NCBI GenBank assembly: GCA_963854835.1
Contig: OY978525.1
Location: forward strand, 48,520,196-48,584,195
Direction of reading: 5' to 3'
Length of the DNA stretch: 64,000 bases
Source of the DNA: Megamerina dolium
Taxonomy: Eukaryota > Arthropoda > Insecta > Diptera > Megamerinidae
Below, one piece after another: positions 44,106-55,904 of the stretch. Position 1 is the first letter of the stretch; every line of letters begins with the position of its first letter. The position numbers were made by a program, and so were the translations under genes. A model generated the notes under the pieces. It was given only the letters and a program-made list of their open reading frames with translations. It had not been told where the DNA came from and ran no database searches.

Positions 44106-44109
44106 TTTT

Positions 44110-45240
44110 TTATTTATTTTTTTTTATTTAAAGCCCTGTGGTGGTTTTGGCGAAGGCATCGATGACATGTCGTTTTTCGTTGTTTCGACTTTATCCATCT
44201 TCAATAACCTTTCAATTGTCTCAACTAGCAGAGTATCTCTGCTATCGCTACTAGGAGACTGAGGCACAATTCGGCACCAAGGAAGACATCAATCTTACAT
44301 CGCTTGCAAAATTCTGGATATACCATCTGCATGTTAGCTGGTATCTTCCAGTGTCAAATTGCTTACTTGGTTGGGCCGAGATAACGTATGGAAGTAGAAA
44401 TGCTTCCAAGTTTTTTGCAAAGCTTTTTTTACTAGTGGATTGCATCTTGACGCTAATCCTCTGAGTAACCTTTTAGGGCATTGCTAATTCCCTCAATGCG
44501 CAAGGAAGATTTAATTAGGGTTATGGATAATCTCTTCATGAGACGTTCTGAAACAATGTTGACCTGAGATCCGCAATCAAGTATCGCTTAAAACTCTCCC
44601 GAGTTACCATTGACTGCTGTGATTTTTATTCTTTCTGTTTCCAGTAGTACGTACCTTAAATTGATACGTTACTTGTCGCTGCTGATGAGACTGTTGCATT
44701 TGAATGATGCTTCTTGCTTCATTGGGTAATTGCCTTACTTCTGATGATGTTTTTGGAATTTGCTGCCTTTGATTTCTATTTTCCAAATGCAACAATGTGT
44801 TGTGTACTTGCTGCAACATCTCGACTTACAATTACTTGCAGTGTGATCGTTCTTGAAACAGTTCAAACCCAATTGCTTTTTTTTTTTACCCCAGACTGGA
44901 GACTATAGTTAGCAGCTGTAAGCATTTTTGCAATAGTACAACAGATGATTACCATTGTCACATAATTTGCAATTATTGTTTTTGGTTGATGGTGCAATAG
45001 AGGACAACTCTGTTGTGGCATTACAGCTTTACTTTTAAGGCCAATGGTTTCCATTGAATGGAACTGATGGTGTTGTTGTTGCCGCACTTGATGTTCCTGA
45101 TGGTTGATTCACTAGTTTTCCTATTAGTGTAGCCACTATCACTCTTTTGTTGTTGTACTCCTCCTGCAATAACGTCCAAGCTGCTATATATGGCTAATTA
45201 ACTTTGCAGCTTCTCATCGATACTAGTTACACTAGTTACA
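44110..45240 (-). pseudogene. BEL/Pao gag-protease relic
   Basis: On the minus strand: Gag zinc-knuckle region (HTASNCKSRCCSKCTKHH near 44830, CKLCDNG near 44960), Gln-rich spacer, then aspartic protease AILDCGSQVNIVSERLM (44520-44590, DCGSQ active site). Next come a FLLPYVISAQPS segment, PNFASDVRLM (44300) and the pol start with SMPSPKPPQG (44125). Stops and shifts abound. It lies just downstream of a gypsy integrase, so two different LTR families abut here. Confidence 0.7.
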
Positions 45241-45244
45241 AATT

Positions 45245-47060
45245 TTTATGCTTCCCCTGATATGGCGCAAGTCGGTCCAAGTGCACTAATCTAAACTGTG
45301 TTCTTTTATTCTAGGTACGTGGAATACGATACACTATGTCAATAATTTTTGTAATTATCTCATATGCTTCTTCCAATTGAGTCTGTAGTTTAGGGGACAG
45401 GCCTTTCTTTCGTTGTGGATTATGAATCAGTATCCTTCATAGAACTCTTTTGAATTTGCTCTCAAATCGCACCTGGCTTTCATCTTGTCGCTTGTCATCT
45501 GTGATCGCTCTCTGATGAACTGACTTAATGCTTCTGCTCCCGGTTTTCGATAATGTAATTACTATCGGTTAATCTCGTTGGTGTTGCGACTCCAAATTTT
45601 AAATCAGCTGGCAGTCTTAACTCGTTTCCAAAAATTGCCATTGCCGGTGTAGTAGCCGTAGTATCATGTTGTACACATCGATATGCCATGAGGAACAGAG
45701 GTATATGTACATCCCAGTCTCTTTTGTATTTATCTACGACTTTTCTCAAATATTCCTCCAACGTACGGTTAAATCGTTCTACCATGTTATCAGATTGTGT
45801 ACGAGTTTTGTACGGCACATCGCTTGTATTACAACTGATTCGAAATTTCGACCTTGGTCTGAGTGTAACTCTATCAGTACACCAAAACGAGTAATCCATT
45901 GGTTGACGAATACATCCGCAACTGTACTAGCTTCCTGATTTGGAATGGGGTATACTTCAGGCCATTTACTGAAGTAATCTATAACCACCAGAACATACTT
46001 GTTTCCTGCGTTGCTTATTGGAAATGGTCCAGCTATGTCCATAGCAATTCGCTCAAATGGAGCACTTACGGTGTATTGGTGCATCTTATCTCACCGTTTC
46101 TTAATGGAACCTTTGACCATTGCACATTGCCTGCACCCAATAAAATCGTTTCTTTATTTTCTCGACGGGTTTGGTGATGCCTAAATGCACTCCACTGAAA
46201 GCATTTTGATACTCAGCTATCACTTCATTTATTCTTGCCTTGGGTACCACTAGAAGATCATTAGCGATTTTTCCATCTTCACTTTCCCATGCTCGGAATA
46301 AACATCCATCTCGTAAGTGCAAACTTTGCCACTGCGCCCAGTATTCTTTTGCTATTGGACTCTCATTAGCCATTTCTTGCCAATCTGGACGTACGCCCAT
46401 AATTTTTACGAGATCTGGGTCGTTCCGCTGGCCTTCTTGGACACGTTCGGTGGTCCATGACTCCTCTTGCAAGATATTCGTAAGTCGTATGTCGACAATG
46501 TGCTCCTTGTACAGGACGAGATAGAGCATCCGCTTTGCCATGACGTTCTCTTTTACGATGCTAGATTTTAAAATCATAAGTCTGCAGCCTTTCAATCCAG
46601 CGCGCTAATTGCCCTTCTAGATTTTTAAATTGTAACAACCAACCTAACGCGGTGTGGTCAGATCGTAGAAGGAATGGCTGACCATACAAGTACTTATGAA
46701 AATTTACTTTAACCATTCCAGCAACTCTCTTCGAGTGACACAGCTTTCTGGCTTTGAAAGAATTTTACTATAGCATTCTATCACTTTTTCTTGCCCATCT
46801 ATGATCTGGGAGAGCATACCACCTATTCCTTGCCACTCGCACCTGTGTCCAGCACAAAATTTTACCAAGTACTGGATATTCTAATAATGGTGCTGAGCAG
46901 AGTCTTTATTTCAGCTGTTGGAATGCTTTCTGTTGTTTCTCGACCTACACGTGGTTTGTTCTTTTTTGTTAATTCCTGTAAACTGCTGGCGATGTTTGCA
47001 AAACTAGTAACAAATCGTCTATAGTATGTAATATAACGTTCTATGTTAGGTTCCTCAATC
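45245..47060 (-). mobile_element. Ty3/gypsy pol relic (RT/RNase H, integrase)
   Basis: From right to left: RT end (YYRRFVTSFANIASSLQEL near 47000), RNase H remnants (46600-46900), integrase N-domain (46101-46595; EYQNAFSGVHLGITKPVEKI), core (45779-46084; MDIAGPFP, VVIDYFSKWPEVYP, HSDQGRNFES), Glu region (45525-45800; NMVERFNRTLEEYLRK, PLFLMAYR) and the C-terminal module (NPQRKKGLSPKL, LVHLDRLAPY near 45300). D, D and E positions are all visible but in three frames. It is better preserved than the relics at 1-2 kb and of a different gypsy lineage. Confidence 0.8.
45525..46595 (-). pseudogene. Gypsy integrase, frame-shifted
   Basis: Three open pieces (46101-46595, 45779-46084, 45525-45899) in different frames together span the zinc domain through the catalytic core. 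Asp in AMDIAGP, Asp in HSDQGRN and Glu in MVERFNR correspond to the DDE triad. The shifts sit near 46090 and 45840. Confidence 0.75.
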
Positions 47061-47239
47061 GTGGTGTAGTATATGAGCGCTTCGAAGTGAATGCTCTAGA
47101 TACTTCAGTGTATTTTTCAGTGCTTCGTAGAGAGCGCTGTAGAAACGAAGTATTCAACGAACTAAGTTTGAAAAAATTGTTCTTTATTGATATGTTCGCT
47201 TATTTATAGTAAGGAGCATTACACATATATATACAGCGC
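47061..47239. other. Short spacer, possible LTR remnant
   Basis: It contains TTCTTTATTGATATGTTCGC and short repeats of GTGCTTCGTAGAGAGCGC type. No firm assignment. Confidence 0.25.
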
Positions 47240-49120
47240 AGCCGCTATATTTAATGCTTTACTATGTCGGTGTCGACATACATCTCATGGTTGTACCTTA
47301 TTCGATACTCGCCAACAACGCAAATGGGTCCAAAGATTTTTTGTAGGACTTCTTTTTCGAAAACTTTTACTACTTCCAAAGCCTAGTTATCAAGAGTGAG
47401 GTGCTGTCCAAGACGCCGGGACTCTTTGTTTGTTGGCATTTCGTCTTTCTATCTCAGAGAATGCTGCAGTGACTGCTTGCGTGCTCATGCCGATTATATC
47501 AGTGCAATATACCAACAGCATGACTCTTTTGTTGCAGATAGTGCCATTATGTCGTATATTAGCAGCTCGTATTATTTTCTTAATAATAACATTGAAGAAG
47601 TCTTACATTAACGAATCACCTTGTCTGAAACTTCGTCGATATTAACCGGCGGAGAGAGTTCGTTCCTAATTTTAATTTTATACAGCTTCGCAAGAATACC
47701 GAACTCAGATATTGTTGCGTTGAGGTAGTCCCTTACGGGGATTGTCGAAAGCGGCTTTGTAATTAAGAAATGTGAGTCGATATGTTTTTCTTAGGTCTTC
47801 TCCAAGATTTGGCGCAGTGTGAAAGTCTGATCGATAGTAGATTTAAAAGGTCTGAAGTCACACTAATAAGATTCCATCGTGTTGTTAAGCATAGGCTTCA
47901 ATCTTTCACACAGTACGCCCGATAGAACCTTGTATGCGATGCTAAGAAGATTTATTCCTCGGTAAATGGCGCAAATTGTGGTGCACCCTTTCTTAATCAC
48001 GGGACAGAGCACACTGAGCCTTCAATCATCATACATGGTTTTATCTGACCATATTCTGAGCTGGTGCATGCTGGTGAGCAACTCATCGCCTACGGTCTTA
48101 AACAACTCGTCGAATGGTGATAACATCCACATCTACGCAGGGAATCTCCTCCACTGGAGGAGTTGTTCAAAGCGTCGTCATCCAATAACGTGGAGAAGTG
48201 TTCTCTCCATAAGCTCAGTTCACTCTGGACTTCTGTAACCAGATTCCCATTTTTGTAATGACAGAAAGAGGCTCCCGGATTTAAACCGTTATTCAGACGC
48301 TTTATCTTTTCGAAGAATTTTCGAGTCTCATTCCTGTGTCTACTACTCCCTATTTCCTTACACTCGCGTCTTTCTTGTTTTCTCTTTTTGCGCCTGAAAA
48401 GACGTCCTTCCACCCATCTCCTCTATTTATACTGTACCCTAACAGGCCGCGTAGCGCTTGCACGCAGGGTCTTTCTGTGGACGGTGTCTTTCTTTGCGGT
48501 AGTGGCGCGACATTCCTGATCATACCACTCAATCCTCAGAGGGCTGTAGAAAACCGATTACCTCTTCAGCAGTAGTCATGGAGTGGGATATATGTGCCCA
48601 CTGTGCGCATGTATCATCAAGAGAGGGAGTGTTCTGCATAAACAGATCCGATAATCGAGTGGTAAAAGCAGTTGCTGTCTCTGGTGATTGCAGCTTATTG
48701 ACGTCAAGCTTTTTCTGTGTGGGACTTCGTTTGTTCTTTGCGAGACATGAACGTGTTCGCAGTTAAGTTGCAACAAAGTAGTGATCCAAGTCGATCTTGG
48801 CACCACGGATCGGTTTAACTTCCTCGATCATCACCTGGAAGCAGGCACATCGCTTAATTACTAATTACCACGTTTCGTGCTACGCCGAAGTCGATCAGCC
48901 TCATTCGGTAATCGGAAGTGTGTTGGTGGAGGCTGAATTTTCCGACAGTTGGACCAAACGTACATTTCTTACCCACCCTGGCATTAAAGCCGTCAAGCAC
49001 GATTTTGATATCGTGGCGGAGACAGCGGTCATAAACTCCTTCGAGGCGCTGAAAAAAACTCTCTTTGGTCGCATCGTCCTTCTCATCCATCGAAGTGTAG
49101 GAACAATACCGACACACATT
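47240..49120 (-). mobile_element. RTE element, old diverged copy (copy 5)
   Basis: It is collinear with RTE copies 1 and 2 but with many indels. RT C-terminus lies at 47240-47420, the YLV and FNTERGF region at about 47400-47650, linker at 47950-48300, and endonuclease (SHFVAT/DFNA region) at 48580-49120. At the site of the in-frame TAA of copies 1 and 2, this copy reads GTGATTAAGAAAGGG (near 47990, Val-Ile-Lys-Lys-Gly), so the stop is not ancestral. Confidence 0.8.
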
Positions 49121-49126
49121 TCTTAA

Positions 49127-49198
49127 TTATAAAGCCGCTTTCGAGAGTCCGGTAAAGGACTATCTGTAACAAAAGTGTCATGCTGTTGGCGTATGCTT
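49127..49198 (+). mobile_element. Small inverted RTE scrap
   Basis: TTATAAAGCCGCTTTCGA(G)AGTCCGG matches the RTE palm region (about 5249-5275 of copy 1), followed directly by ACAAAAGTGTCATGCTGTTGGCGTATGC (about 5515-5543). An internal segment is deleted, and its orientation is opposite to the adjoining copy 5. Confidence 0.65.
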
Positions 49199-49199
49199 A

Positions 49200-50400
49200 A
49201 TCTTACTCAAAATCTGTGCACCCTCACCCGTTGTCGTACGCAGTTTTATTTCTAGTAAAGGCACACCCCTTAACTATATCGCTCTCGGTTATGGGATGTG
49301 ATCCACTATTATCTAGGGTTAACATGAACTCCATATTGTTGAGTTTTCCAGCGATGGTCAAGCTATTTGGCACACGCTGTACTTGTGGGATGTAAATGAT
49401 AGGACAACCCACTTGAGTGTGAAGGAAGTGTTGCCGGTGATGATGTGCAGTGAAGCCATTTCGAGTAACGCCGAACTATTTCTCGGTGGATTGTGGATTT
49501 CTGATACTGTACTACGTCCGCCTATTGGCACAGTTTGCAGCTAAGAGGTGAATGACTGTCGCGAGAGTTCCGCAGCTGATGTTGACGGAAGTTGTCCTCC
49601 ACTGGACTGGATGCTTTTTCAAGCCTATACAACAGGAGTGATGCCTTTTATTCTATGCGGAGCATTAGTGAAGACTCTTTCAAGAGCTAGAATCGTGAAT
49701 TCACAATATATTCACATGTGCCACGTGAATCTCACCAAGCGAAATTTCCCAATGTGTCAGAAAATACACCCTTGCGCTCCTGCCCAGACTTTTTGAAGCT
49801 TTCAGTGAGTGAACGCTATAATTTCGTACAAATTGCTTCGCTTCGCTATGCTTCGGATTACCAATTCTGTAGCTGGCTGGGTTGCTGAAAACCACTTCGA
49901 ATGTCCAAAACCGATTCAAGCGTCTGAAAGCATTCGGTTACAAATGCGTGGAAAGCGTTCCACGTAAGCTGGTATCGATATGGTATCCAATAATTGCAAA
50001 TTGGTTATACATATAATCATTGATTGCTTGCTGTACGCGCCTTATATTCACACCAGTTTTTTGAAAAACTGGCTGCAAATTAAGAAGAGCCTTCAACTGA
50101 ATATTAACGGGGATTCGTTTATTTTCGTATCTATCCTTAAGGTTATGCCACGCCACTTTATGGTATCGGTAGCTTTTCCTCGAGTTTCCTCGACGGATGA
50201 TAACCGGACGTTTTTCCGGTATAACGCGGTGAACATATCACGGAAGTTAGGCAACGACATATAATCTCCCGAAAAACATGCGGTATCGCATGACGGAAAT
50301 TGAATAGCGGGGAAAGAATATTGAAGAGCGTGACTCTCAGCAGGCGCATCCGCAACAACGGGAGACGACATGATCATCAACTTCCTGCGATATAATGGAG
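49200..50400 (-). pseudogene. LTR-element gag (DUF1759-like, BEL/Pao) and protease relic
   Basis: On the minus strand the Gag part shows FSGDYMSLPNFRDMFTALY (50230-50290), then AWHNLKDRYENKRIPVNIQL and KALLNLQPV (50040-50156), which are DUF1759/BEL Gag landmarks. A protease-like segment follows, LNNMEFMLTLDNSGSHPI with DNSG in place of DTGA (49290-49350). Frames change several times. The plus-strand ORFs over this region are shadows. Confidence 0.65.
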
Positions 50401-50922
50401 TGTTATGCCGATTTTAGATTACTCTACACCGACTAGAATTCCTTCTTTTTTATTGCACAAAGTATTCAATTGTAATGAATTTAATTCATAATTTAATAAT
50501 TCCGCACAATTATATATACGCACTGATTCATTTAGTACTATATCGATTTATATAATAAACCCCAGAAAAACCAATTGAGTCGACGAGATGGTGGGCCACT
50601 CCCTTATAAATGTTCTATGCTTATGTATGAGAGTGATATCGAGTATGAAGAGATTAACACAGGCGGATCCAATGTACTCATATTAAGAGCGTATACTTAG
50701 TATACATAGATACAGAATTGTGAAGAGTATTGCATATTTGTGTGTGTATAATAGCGCAACAGCTGAGACTCTCATAAGTGTAAGTAAATTAAATGATCGT
50801 AAGGAAAAAGAGAAGTTGTATCGCATATGAAACAACAGAACTACGGTGTATCACACGGTACGTTGTACTGTGATAAATGCCGAATTTAAGAAAGATGATT
50901 AATAAATATGTATAACGAATTA
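50401..50922. other. Non-coding spacer
   Basis: AT-rich. It contains GGTACGTTGTACTGTG (about 50858-50873), which recurs at about 51612-51627 on the other side of RTE copy 6. No gene recognised. Confidence 0.35.
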
Positions 50923-51569
50923 AATACTTACTTACTTACTTATTTATGTGGCCATTACAACAGAAAATCGTTTTAGGCCGAAACTAGCATGTTTAGCCAG
51001 CCAGCTCTTTCTTTCGCTAGTTGGTGCCAGTGAGAAATTCCAAGCGTTGACAAGGTCTCCAGTCCCTGATCTTTCCACCAGAGGTTAGGTCTGCCTCTTC
51101 TGCGTCGTCCACCAGCGTGTTCCGAATATAATATCTTCTTATATATATAATATATAATATATAATATCTTCTTATATAATAGCTTATTATCATACAGCTC
51201 ATGGTTGTACCTTATTCGATACACGCAACCAACGCAAATAGGTCCAAAGATCTTGCGTAGGACTATCTCTCGAAAACACTGAGCATTCTCTCATCTGAGG
51301 TAGGAATTGTCCAAGCTTCTACGGCATAATGAGAGACTTGTAGAGTGTGGTTTTCGTTGATCGAGAGAGGGTACGAATTCTCAATTGCTCACTTTGCCCA
51401 AAGTAGCGCCTGTTAGCAAAAGTGATCCTTCAATAGATAAAGTCCTTCACTACTTCAAAGGCATAGTTATCAACAGTGACGTGCTGTCCGTGACGTTGGG
51501 ACTCTTTGTTTGTTGATACTAGGTACTTCGTCTTGCCCTCGATCATCGTAAGATCCATTTGACACGACT
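50923..51569 (-). mobile_element. RTE element copy 6, 5'-truncated, with 7-bp TSD
   Basis: Minus orientation. The AAGT tail lies at 50923-50947, then GGCCGAAACTAGCATG and the RT C-terminus (HAGGRRRRGRPNLWWKDQ, 51060-51130), up to the NEGKTKYLVSTNKES region at about 51500. CGAATTA flanks it on both sides (50916-50922, 51570-51576). A local TATATAA-rich expansion interrupts the coding sequence at 51135-51185. Confidence 0.8.
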
Positions 51570-51576
51570 CGAATTA

Positions 51577-52429
51577 GTGTTCAAAATACAGAGTTCTTGT
51601 AATTACTACATGGTACGTTGTACTGTGGCAATTGGTAAATTCAAGGGAAATAGCCAACACTTAGAAGAGTTAGTAAGCCGATTGTGAAAATTGAGTCCGA
51701 TATTATGTGTATTTTTACGAACACAAAAAGAGTAGAATGCATAAATTGCTTTAGTTACCTTTTCTTGGTGGAACACCAGTAATAAAAGCAATATCACATA
51801 AGTATATGTATGTATATATGTACCTATGTACATACAAACCTGAGTATATTTGGTTTGTATATATGAACAAACAAATCAAAACCAAAAAAGGCCCTTTTCC
51901 GCCAAGAGTTAAAAATAATACAACAACGCAGTTCAATAATCCTTTTATATTTTGTTTGTTTTTTAAAATGTTATATTTTTAAGTATTAAAATATTATATA
52001 AATATAAGTAATATATGCATGGCCAGATATAGTGAAATATTTCCAAATTTCAAATAGTGTATTGTGTATTTGCCGTAGGCGAAAAAAAAATTACGAATCA
52101 GCAATAGTATGATTCTTATGTATGTATACCACAATGGGTAGCCAATTTGAGCACCACTTTGAAACTTAGGACTTCTTTCACTATCATTGATATTTTACTT
52201 TGTTGGCAAGAGCTTACCAGTCGATGCGAGCAATTCCGGCTCCAAGGACCAAAAATGAATGTGAGGGGAGTGTTGCCGGCTTAATTGCATGGTTCGCGCT
52301 GGTGTGGTGCTTCGGTTATCGATGTTTCTAATGCTACTGTCGTTGTTGTTGTTATGGTGGTTGATTGCACCTTTGATAAAACAATAAGATTATGTGTGGA
52401 AAATAACTTCGCTGATAGTCGCGGCGACT
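51577..52429. other. Non-coding spacer
   Basis: AT-rich with ATGTATGTATATATGTACC-type repeats (about 51803-51835). GTGAGGGGAG|TGTTGCCGGC near 52270 looks like a purine tract plus LTR start, but no second end was found. The ORF 52285-52467 is not credible. Confidence 0.3.
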
Positions 52430-52880
52430 ATTCCGTAGATATCTCACTCTTTCGGCCATATTCTTGATGAAATTTTGCGGTATAACCTTCGGAATGGCCG
52501 AAATCACCGATGTATTATTGCTTTTTAAGTCTCAAATTGTCTTCGGATCATTCACGTAGACTTTATTCTCCGATTCTAATGACGTAAAATCCCATGATCT
52601 GGGCGGCCAATTCACATCACCGCGACAAAAAACTACACGGTTCAGGAATTTGCGACATAAAAAGTCCGAATTGATGCGAGTTTTGTGTGATGCCTTCGAC
52701 CCATAAACCGCACCAAACAGTGACTCGCGGGGGATGCGGAGGATTCAGGGCCCCAGATACTGCAGTTTTGCTTGTTAATATAGCCGCCGAGGAGGAAATC
52801 TTTCAAAATAGGAAGGTGCTTCCTGTCAAATTCGTGAAGTCGTACTCTATTCCATAACTAGCGAAGAGTGTCATGATTCA
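52430..52880 (-). pseudogene. Mariner-superfamily transposase relic (related to the DD41D fragment)
   Basis: Minus-strand reading gives FLNRVVFCRGDVNWPPRSW then DFTS, a decayed copy of the WPPRSCDLTPLDFF motif seen at 26640-26690. The C-terminus follows with KVYVNDPKTI and AERVRYLRNSR. Stops throughout. It lies just upstream of the host gene exons. Confidence 0.6.
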
Positions 52881-53001
52881 ACAAACCCTCAAGAAATTAA
52901 TACAAACATTTTTTTGTTAACTCAGAATATTCTGAGAATACTTTTAAATCTGTGCATACTTTAAATACTTTGATAACATGTTACAGTTTCTATTTTTATA
53001 G

Positions 53002-53414
53002 ATCGTATATTTAGCGGCTTTTTCTTGCGAGGTTTCTTGGATATTGGAGGCACATGGCGAATTACCATGTTCCACTTACATACTCTGCACACAGTTTTTT
53101 GTAGTCTTTGTGGCCACTACTATTTTGATTCATGGCTTGGTAACGGGCTTGCCATGGGGATTGTTCGTTTGGTCGGCAGTCATAGGCTTGCTCTCTATAC
53201 CTGAGTTAATATTTGTAATGATTATGACAACACAACATTGGGTAAAGGTTTTGATTTAACACTTCTATTTGAGAGAATATTTAATAAAATAAGTTGTTCT
53301 TATTAATTTACAGGGACTACAATCTATGCATGGTTTGACGGAACTTATTTCCTATCTCATACGATTGGTCATCAATTGTTTTACGTTGATTTGTGTTATA
53401 CCAACAGGATTAAG
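53002..53414 (+). CDS. Host gene: multi-pass membrane protein, exons 1-2 seen here (transmembrane part)
   Basis: Exon 53002-53241 follows TTTTTATAG and ends TGG|GTAAAG. A 72-bp intron (53242-53313) leads to exon 53314-53414, which ends AG|GTACGT. Upstream exons, including the start codon, are outside or not identifiable. The first 114 residues seen contain three hydrophobic segments: about 26-47 (CTQFFVVFVATTILIHGLV), about 52-75 (LFVWSAVIGLLSIPELIFV) and about 90-112 (LISYLIRLVINCFTLICVI). They are joined by short polar loops, so a four-helix protein is plausible. The frame and phases fit exons at 60099-61151. I do not recognise the family. Codon pattern and splice sites are those of an active gene, with no lesions. 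Confidence 0.8.
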
Positions 53415-53423
53415 GTACGTAGT

Positions 53424-53476
53424 ACTTTATTTTATTTTATTTTATTTTATTTTATTTTATTTTATTTTATTTTATT
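53424..53476 (+). repeat. (TTTTA)n microsatellite
   Basis: About ten TTTTA units, starting 10 bp after the splice donor of host exon 2, in the large intron. Confidence 0.9.
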
Positions 53477-53720
53477 AGCGCCATTAACTGCTAATTGGTC
53501 ACTAACTCAAATTTTTTTCTTTATTATTCATTTCTTTGTTATTTCAAAAAAAAAAAAAAAAATACATCTTGTGTGGAAAAAATAACTAAATACAATTTTC
53601 ATTACACTAAACGCTGCAATTAAAGCGGAAAATTACAATTGATAGTCACTTAATAATAAATGAATAATAATACTAAGAGAATAGTTGTCCAAAATTTCAT
53701 AAACTAAATGTCTAGTCAAA

Positions 53721-53820
53721 ATCATCGGGTAATTTAATAAATATTTTTATACCATAATGTCTAATTGATTGATCATCGAGTAATTTAATAAATATTTTTA
53801 TACCATAATGTCTAATTGAT
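53721..53820. repeat. 51-bp tandem duplication
   Basis: Two copies (period 51) of a unit beginning ATCATCG(G/A)GTAATTTAATA, differing by one base. Intronic. Confidence 0.85.
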
Positions 53821-53847
53821 TCTGCACTATTTCTGTTCTGAAAAAAT

Positions 53848-55186
53848 CTCCTTACAGTCGGCTGGGGCCGGCCAAATTATACCCTGCATATGTAGAGGTA
53901 TATATAAAAAGTTTGCTCGTATATCCATCCTTTTCTTCCACTACTTTGTATAGAAGCTACATTAAGAACCAGGCTACCAATTTTTGAGGAATAATTTCTG
54001 CCTATAATACTAAACTACCTAGGTTGCAATAGGTTGACCTAGGCGTATTATTTAGTAAGTTATGGGTGTTTTAATGTTTAAGATAAATCCGAGATTTTGT
54101 ACGGAAGCTATATAAAAAGTGGGCGTGGCTTACCTCTTTCTAATTAATTTTTCAATATCAATCCACTCCTTAAATTTGGTTGTCCTACGCTGAATAGTTC
54201 GTAAGTTATAGCGGTTTAAATTTTTTTTAATTTTCCAAATTTTGTATGGAAGCCCTATTAAGAAGTGGGTGTGGCATGTTGATTTTTTGTCAGATTATTT
54301 TCGACTACCATATTAGCTGAAGTATTAATTATATTTGTTCTAGACAGAAGTATGCAGAAGTTACAGCTATTTCAATTTAAAAGAATTTCACTCATTTTGT
54401 ACAGGGGCTACGGTAAACAGTGGGCGTGGCGCTCCCATTTCCTGTGAGCCTAGTTGCTCGTACAATACTAATCCACACCTTAAATCTCGTTATTCTACGC
54501 TGAATAATTTGCAAGTTATGGAGCTTAAAAGTTTTAGTTTAATTCCCTCGACTTTGTATGGGAGACCCATGAAGGAGTGGGTGTGGCACACTGATTTTCT
54601 GCCAGATTATTACCGACTACGATATTAATTTAAGTGTCAATTATGGTTATTCTGGACAGAATATTGCCAAAGGTACGGCTGTTTGAATTTAAAAGAATTT
54701 CAGTTATTTTGTATGGGGGCTACGCTAGAAAGTAGGCGTGGCTCACCCACTTTTGGCGAGGTTATATAGTAGTATAATATAACTCTATGTGCGAAATATT
54801 GTTGTCCGAAGTGGTATATTATGTGAGTTATAGCAAGTTAAAGATTTTGAAAATTCAGAGGTTAGTCACTTTGAATGCTTGGTGTGGGCGTGGCTATTGA
54901 CCGATCATGCGCAATATCAATCCCCTCCGTACCCTTGGATCGTAGGTTACTTGTGCTAAATTTCGTCGAAATAACTCAATATTTACTCAAGTTATCGTGC
55001 GAACCAGCCAGGTGACAGACAGACGGACGGACGGACGGACGGACGGACATCGTTAAATCGAAAATTTAATCGACGCTGATCACGAATATATATATCTATG
55101 TCTATATCTCCGGAGATTCCTTCAAATGGACACAAACATCTGACCGAAATGAATATACCATGCATATTGCATTATGCAGGGTATAA
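53848..55186 (-). mobile_element. DINE-1/Helentron-like element, copy B
   Basis: Near-identical to 18668-19995, differing by scattered substitutions and a longer GGAC run (about 55022-55048). Same subterminal TTATACCCTGCATA repeats. The terminal hairpin is weaker here (GTCGGCTGGGGCCGGCC). Inserted next to an A-run (AAAAAA|TCTCC) in the host gene's large intron. Confidence 0.65.
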
Positions 55187-55533
55187 CAAGTAATTTTAAT
55201 ACTTATTTGATTCCGAAAAGTGTATGGTGGGTTCTCTGTGTAGTTTAGAATTAGATTATGCTTTATCATATTATTTCTAATTTTATAAACAGTAATTAGT
55301 GTATGCATAACAGACAAATATAAATTATGCAAATGCAAACACGAAAATCATTGCCTTAATATATTGTAATAAAAAACCATAAAGCTCAAGCTCTATACCA
55401 AATTTGCGGCTTTAAGCACGCAAGTCTGAAAGATTATTTAGTCCAATTGTATGGAAGCTGCTCTATAACCGAAGTCCGTAAGTACAGAAAAGTCTGAAAG
55501 TTGCCTAATTTCGGAGAGCAATAAACTGCAATA

Positions 55534-55778
55534 AAATATACATAGGTATAACAAAAAGAGCTTTTGGTACAAGACTATCGGAATAGAAATCAGACATAAA
55601 AAATAACAAGACAACACTTGCGTTAGCACAACATCTTCAAGAAACCAAACACATAGCGGATTTTAATAATGCAAAAATTTTAGACCTAGAACGTAGATAT
55701 AGAAACAGAATGACAATTGAAACATTGAGAATACAACAAAACACAAACAGAACCATTAAAAGGACTTACACAATATAA
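55534..55778 (+). pseudogene. Penelope-like element GIY-YIG endonuclease fragment
   Basis: It translates as KIYIGITKRAFGTRLSE, stop, then KNNKTTLALAQHLQETKHI, NNAKILDLERRYRNRMTIET and LRIQQNTNRT. This matches the C-terminal GIY-YIG nuclease of Penelope-like retroelements (YVGTTKRALGTRLxEH...STALAxH). The His after the Glu is replaced by a stop codon. No RT part lies nearby. Intronic in the host gene. Confidence 0.7.
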
Positions 55779-55904
55779 ACCAAATGTACGCTGCAGCAAT
55801 AAAACATAATAAAAATAATAGAAATAGAAACTTGTGTAATCAAAACAAAAAAGTAGGAAGTAATTAATATGTATTTGCATTTTATGTATTTTATAAATTT
55901 ATTT

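Noticed and set aside
49548..49796. Plus-strand 82-codon ORF
   Set aside because: It is antisense to the BEL-type gag relic, with no homology of its own.
50858..51627. GGTACGTTGTACTGTG repeats as target duplication of RTE copy 6
   Set aside because: They are about 50 bp away from the element ends. The immediately adjacent CGAATTA pair fits better.
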